Of a stretch of 64,000 bases of DNA, positions 62,122 to 64,000 are shown piece after piece; the first letter of the stretch is position 1; each line of letters opens with the position of its first letter. Source of the stretch: Paenibacillus sanguinis 2301083 = DSM 16941 (GTDB taxonomy: Bacteria > Bacillota > Bacilli > Paenibacillales > Paenibacillaceae); contig NZ_KB895386.1 of the NCBI RefSeq assembly GCF_000374825.1, forward strand, positions 105,363 through 169,362, read 5' to 3'. A model generated the notes under the pieces. That model was not told the origin of the DNA. It made no database searches and saw nothing but the letters and a program-made list of their open reading frames with translations. Position numbers and translations under genes: made by a program.

Positions 62122-62162
62122 CGTAACAATACCTTACATAAGGAATAAAAATACCTTACATA
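62122..62162 (+). promoter_or_regulatory. GlnR/TnrA-like operator before glnA
   Basis: CGTAACAATACCTTACA (62122-62138) differs from the TGTNA-N7-TNACA consensus at one base. The half-site ATACCTTACATA is repeated 22 bases later (62151-62162), two helical turns, next to the -35 box. Confidence 0.65.
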
Positions 62163-62166
62163 GCTA

Positions 62167-62196
62167 TTGACGATTCACCTCCAATGGTCCTATAAT
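62167..62196 (+). promoter_or_regulatory. SigA promoter of glnA
   Basis: TTGACG (62167-62172), 18-base spacer, TATAAT (62191-62196). Confidence 0.8.
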
Positions 62197-62275
62197 GACG
62201 ACAGAATAAAACTAAAGGATGAACGTTAATCGCACCAAAGGGGTTTAATGTTCGTGATTTGGGGAGGAAAGAGTT

Positions 62276-63700
62276 ATGTCAGCAGAGTTCGTTTTAAAAA
62301 CAATCAAAGAAAAGCAAATCGAATGGGTAGATTTCCGCTTTGTTGATCTATCGGGACGAGCGCACCATATCACTCTCCCGGCTAAAGAAGTGGATGAGGA
62401 TACTTTTACAAACGGGGTTGCCTTTGACGGTTCTTCCATTCCGGGCTTCCGGGGTATCGAGGAATCTGACATGGTTATGATGCCGGATTGTGGTACGGTG
62501 TTTGTTGATCCGTTTACCGCACATCCAACTTTGAACGTATTTTGCGATATTTATACGCCAGACGGCGACCGTTACGAGCGCGATCCGCGCAGCGTGGCCG
62601 TGCGTGCCGAAGAATACCTGAAACAAAGCGGTGTAGGTACAGCTGCCTTCTTCGCACCAGAATCCGAGTTTTTCATTTTTGACGATGTTCGTTATGAGAA
62701 CGGCATGAACAAAACCTTCTATTCGGTAGATTCCGAGGAAGCGATTTGGAACACGGGACGTACGGAAGAGGGAGGTAACCTGGGTTACAAAGTGCCGGTC
62801 AAAGGCGGTTATGTGCCGGTTGCTCCAACGGATAAAGGCCAGGACCTTCGCAGTGAAATGTGTCGTTTGCTGGACGAAGCAGGCATTCAGGTAGAACGTC
62901 ATCACCATGAGGTGGCTACGTCGGGTCAAGCGGAAATCAACTTCCGTTTTGATACCCTGTTGAAAACAGCCGATAACCTGATGGTATATAAATATATCGT
63001 TCATAACACAGCTGCTCAATTCGGCAAAACGGCAACCTTCATGCCTAAACCGCTATTTGGCGATAATGGCAGCGGGATGCATGTTCACCAATCGATTTTT
63101 AATGGAGATACTCCTTTGTTCTACGAAAAAGGTGCTTATGCTAACCTGAGTGAAACGGCGCTGCATTATATCGGTGGTATTCTCTATCATGCACCAGCTA
63201 TTATCGCTTTCACAAATCCAAGTACCAACTCGTTTAAACGCTTGGTACCTGGCTTTGAAGCACCAGTAAATCTGGTCTATTCCAAAGGCAACCGCTCGGC
63301 TGCGGTTCGTATCCCTGTAGCTGCTGTAACTCCAAAAGGCTGTCGTATCGAGTTCCGTACACCGGACTCCACAGCTAACCCTTACCTGGCCTTCTCGGCT
63401 ATGCTGATGGCGGGCCTTGACGGGATCAAGAACAAGATCGATCCTAACAAATTGGGCTATGGACCGTTTGATAAGAACATCTATGAATTGTCTGATGAAG
63501 AAAAAGCAGGCATTCGCAGTGTTCCAGGTTCGTTGGACGAAGCGCTTAATGCTTTGGAAAACGACTATGAGTTCCTGACTCAAGGTGGAGTATTCACGAA
63601 GGCATTTATCGATAACTTCGTTGAGATGAAGCGTGCTGAAGCAAGAGCTGTTTCCGTAAGAGTACACCCTTACGAGTTCGGATTGTATTACGACCTGTAA
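62276..63700 (+). CDS. glnA: Glutamine synthetase, GSI-beta type
   Basis: A 474-residue type I glutamine synthetase (glutamate + NH3 + ATP). Landmarks: FDGSSIPGF, APESEFFIFD, GSGMHVHQS, NPSTNSFKRLVPG, RIEFRTPDST. It is about 30 residues longer than the 444-residue GSI-alpha usual in Bacillota and carries the GSI-beta insertion (EEGGNLGYKVPVKGGYVPV) and a Tyr403 in NIYELSDEE, where E. coli has the adenylylated Tyr. No glnR is next to it. GGGGAGG ribosome binding site. Control is probably by GlnR through the operator upstream. Confidence 0.94.
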   Translation: MSAEFVLKTIKEKQIEWVDFRFVDLSGRAHHITLPAKEVDEDTFTNGVAFDGSSIPGFRGIEESDMVMMPDCGTVFVDPFTAHPTLNVFCDIYTPDGDRYERDPRSVAVRAEEYLKQSGVGTAAFFAPESEFFIFDDVRYENGMNKTFYSVDSEEAIWNTGRTEEGGNLGYKVPVKGGYVPVAPTDKGQDLRSEMCRLLDEAGIQVERHHHEVATSGQAEINFRFDTLLKTADNLMVYKYIVHNTAAQFGKTATFMPKPLFGDNGSGMHVHQSIFNGDTPLFYEKGAYANLSETALHYIGGILYHAPAIIAFTNPSTNSFKRLVPGFEAPVNLVYSKGNRSAAVRIPVAAVTPKGCRIEFRTPDSTANPYLAFSAMLMAGLDGIKNKIDPNKLGYGPFDKNIYELSDEEKAGIRSVPGSLDEALNALENDYEFLTQGGVFTKAFIDNFVEMKRAEARAVSVRVHPYEFGLYYDL

Positions 63701-63727
63701 ACCAACCCCGCTATACTACTCATTGTA

Positions 63728-64000
63728 ATCGAGTAGGAGGGGGCGGCAAGCCCCCGTCCTCTCACACCACCGTACATGCGGGTCCGCATACGGCGGTTCC
63801 AAAAGGTTAACAAAGCTCTAAGTAACGTGAAAGCAAACTTTTCAGCCCTCTCGCTTCCCAGTAGGAAGTGGGAAGGGCATTATTTGTGTTCCGAGACATT
63901 TCCCATGCGCCTCGCCGCGAGTTTGCCATCCTAAAGCAGGCCCATTCGGGTACTCCAAGCGCTCGGAGTTCGCGGATTCGTGTGCGTACTCGTTTCCACT
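63728..64000 (-). mobile_element. 3' end of a group II intron, cut by the window edge
   Basis: Read on the minus strand, ACCGCCGTA-TGCG-GACC-CGCA-TG-TACGGTGGT (63797-63766) has the form of domain V with its two-base bulge. It is followed by GTGAGAGG and a domain VI-like hairpin GGGGGC/GCCCCC ending near CTACTCGAT. This string order is typical of bacterial group II introns. The remaining 200 bases show no recognisable reverse transcriptase; the body lies beyond the window. Exact 3' splice site uncertain. Confidence 0.65.

Noticed and set aside
63801..64000. Open minus-strand frame of about 50 codons at the right edge
   Set aside because: No reverse transcriptase, maturase or endonuclease motif is recognisable, and it is cut by the window end; probably non-coding intron sequence.

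Overview
The window is an ordinary core-chromosome stretch of a spore-forming Bacillota, most likely a Paenibacillus or close relative. Evidence: infC-rpmI-rplT with an AUU start behind a terminator-containing leader; three T-box leaders (ilvB, pheS, thrS) and a SAM-I riboswitch before metA; YtxC-ThrS, MutS2, YwbE, a LiaFSR module, Spo0E-like and gamma-SASP-like small proteins, an orphan PAS kinase of the sporulation type, and purine-rich Shine-Dalgarno sites with many TTG/GTG starts. I saw no prophage, CRISPR array, toxin-antitoxin pair or biosynthetic island. The accessory DNA consists of one IS200-type element, the 3' end of a group II intron, and a dispersed small inverted-repeat family.

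Layout. 1-880: 3' part of a membrane GT2 glycosyltransferase. 888-2369: infC operon. 2695-7511: nucleoside-type BMP ABC transporter (lipoprotein, double ATPase, two permeases). 7687-8461: Gly/Tyr-rich small protein and a GNAT enzyme. 8566-14640: branched-chain amino acid genes (T-box, ilvB, ilvN, ilvC, leuB) and a 2-Cys peroxiredoxin. 14937-16744: small Cys-containing protein and PAS histidine kinase. 16832-19650: Feo iron uptake on the minus strand. 19783-22666: aldolase-type enzyme and an EAL protein. 22788-23261: tRNA-Gly, tRNA-Pro and ywbE on the minus strand. 23484-29136: pheST and a greatly enlarged ZapA-like coiled-coil protein. 29302-33407: holin-like membrane protein, mutS2, DUF350 protein, a 26-residue membrane peptide and a zinc-ribbon protein. 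33597-39058: Lrp regulator with alanine-type aminotransferase, Spo0E-like protein, corrinoid adenosyltransferase, RluA pseudouridine synthase, ArsC-like protein, 5'-3' exonuclease and a DUF3055-type protein. 39142-41793: a short promoter-terminator unit, HRDC protein, and corA behind a long structured leader. 41914-45525: SAM riboswitch, metA, metI, metC. 45628-50914: mqnC, ytxC, thrS, 3D-domain protein. 50933-52002: gamma-SASP candidate and IS200. 52119-58846: liaFSR, htrA and an OmpR-type two-component pair. 58911-63700: ispH, CAP-domain protein, DAHP synthase and a GSI-beta-type glutamine synthetase. 63728-64000: group II intron 3' end on the minus strand.

Functional links. The three T-boxes and the SAM riboswitch couple branched-chain amino acid synthesis, Phe-tRNA and Thr-tRNA charging, and methionine synthesis to end products. 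MetA carries Glu111, so the methionine block probably runs through O-acetylhomoserine. LiaFSR, HtrA and the adjacent OmpR pair form an envelope-stress neighbourhood. The best leads for new biology are the unassigned corA leader RNA, the ZapA-coiled-coil protein, the terminal-inverted-repeat family (four copies), and the promoter-terminator unit at 39142-39237. None is proof of a new system.
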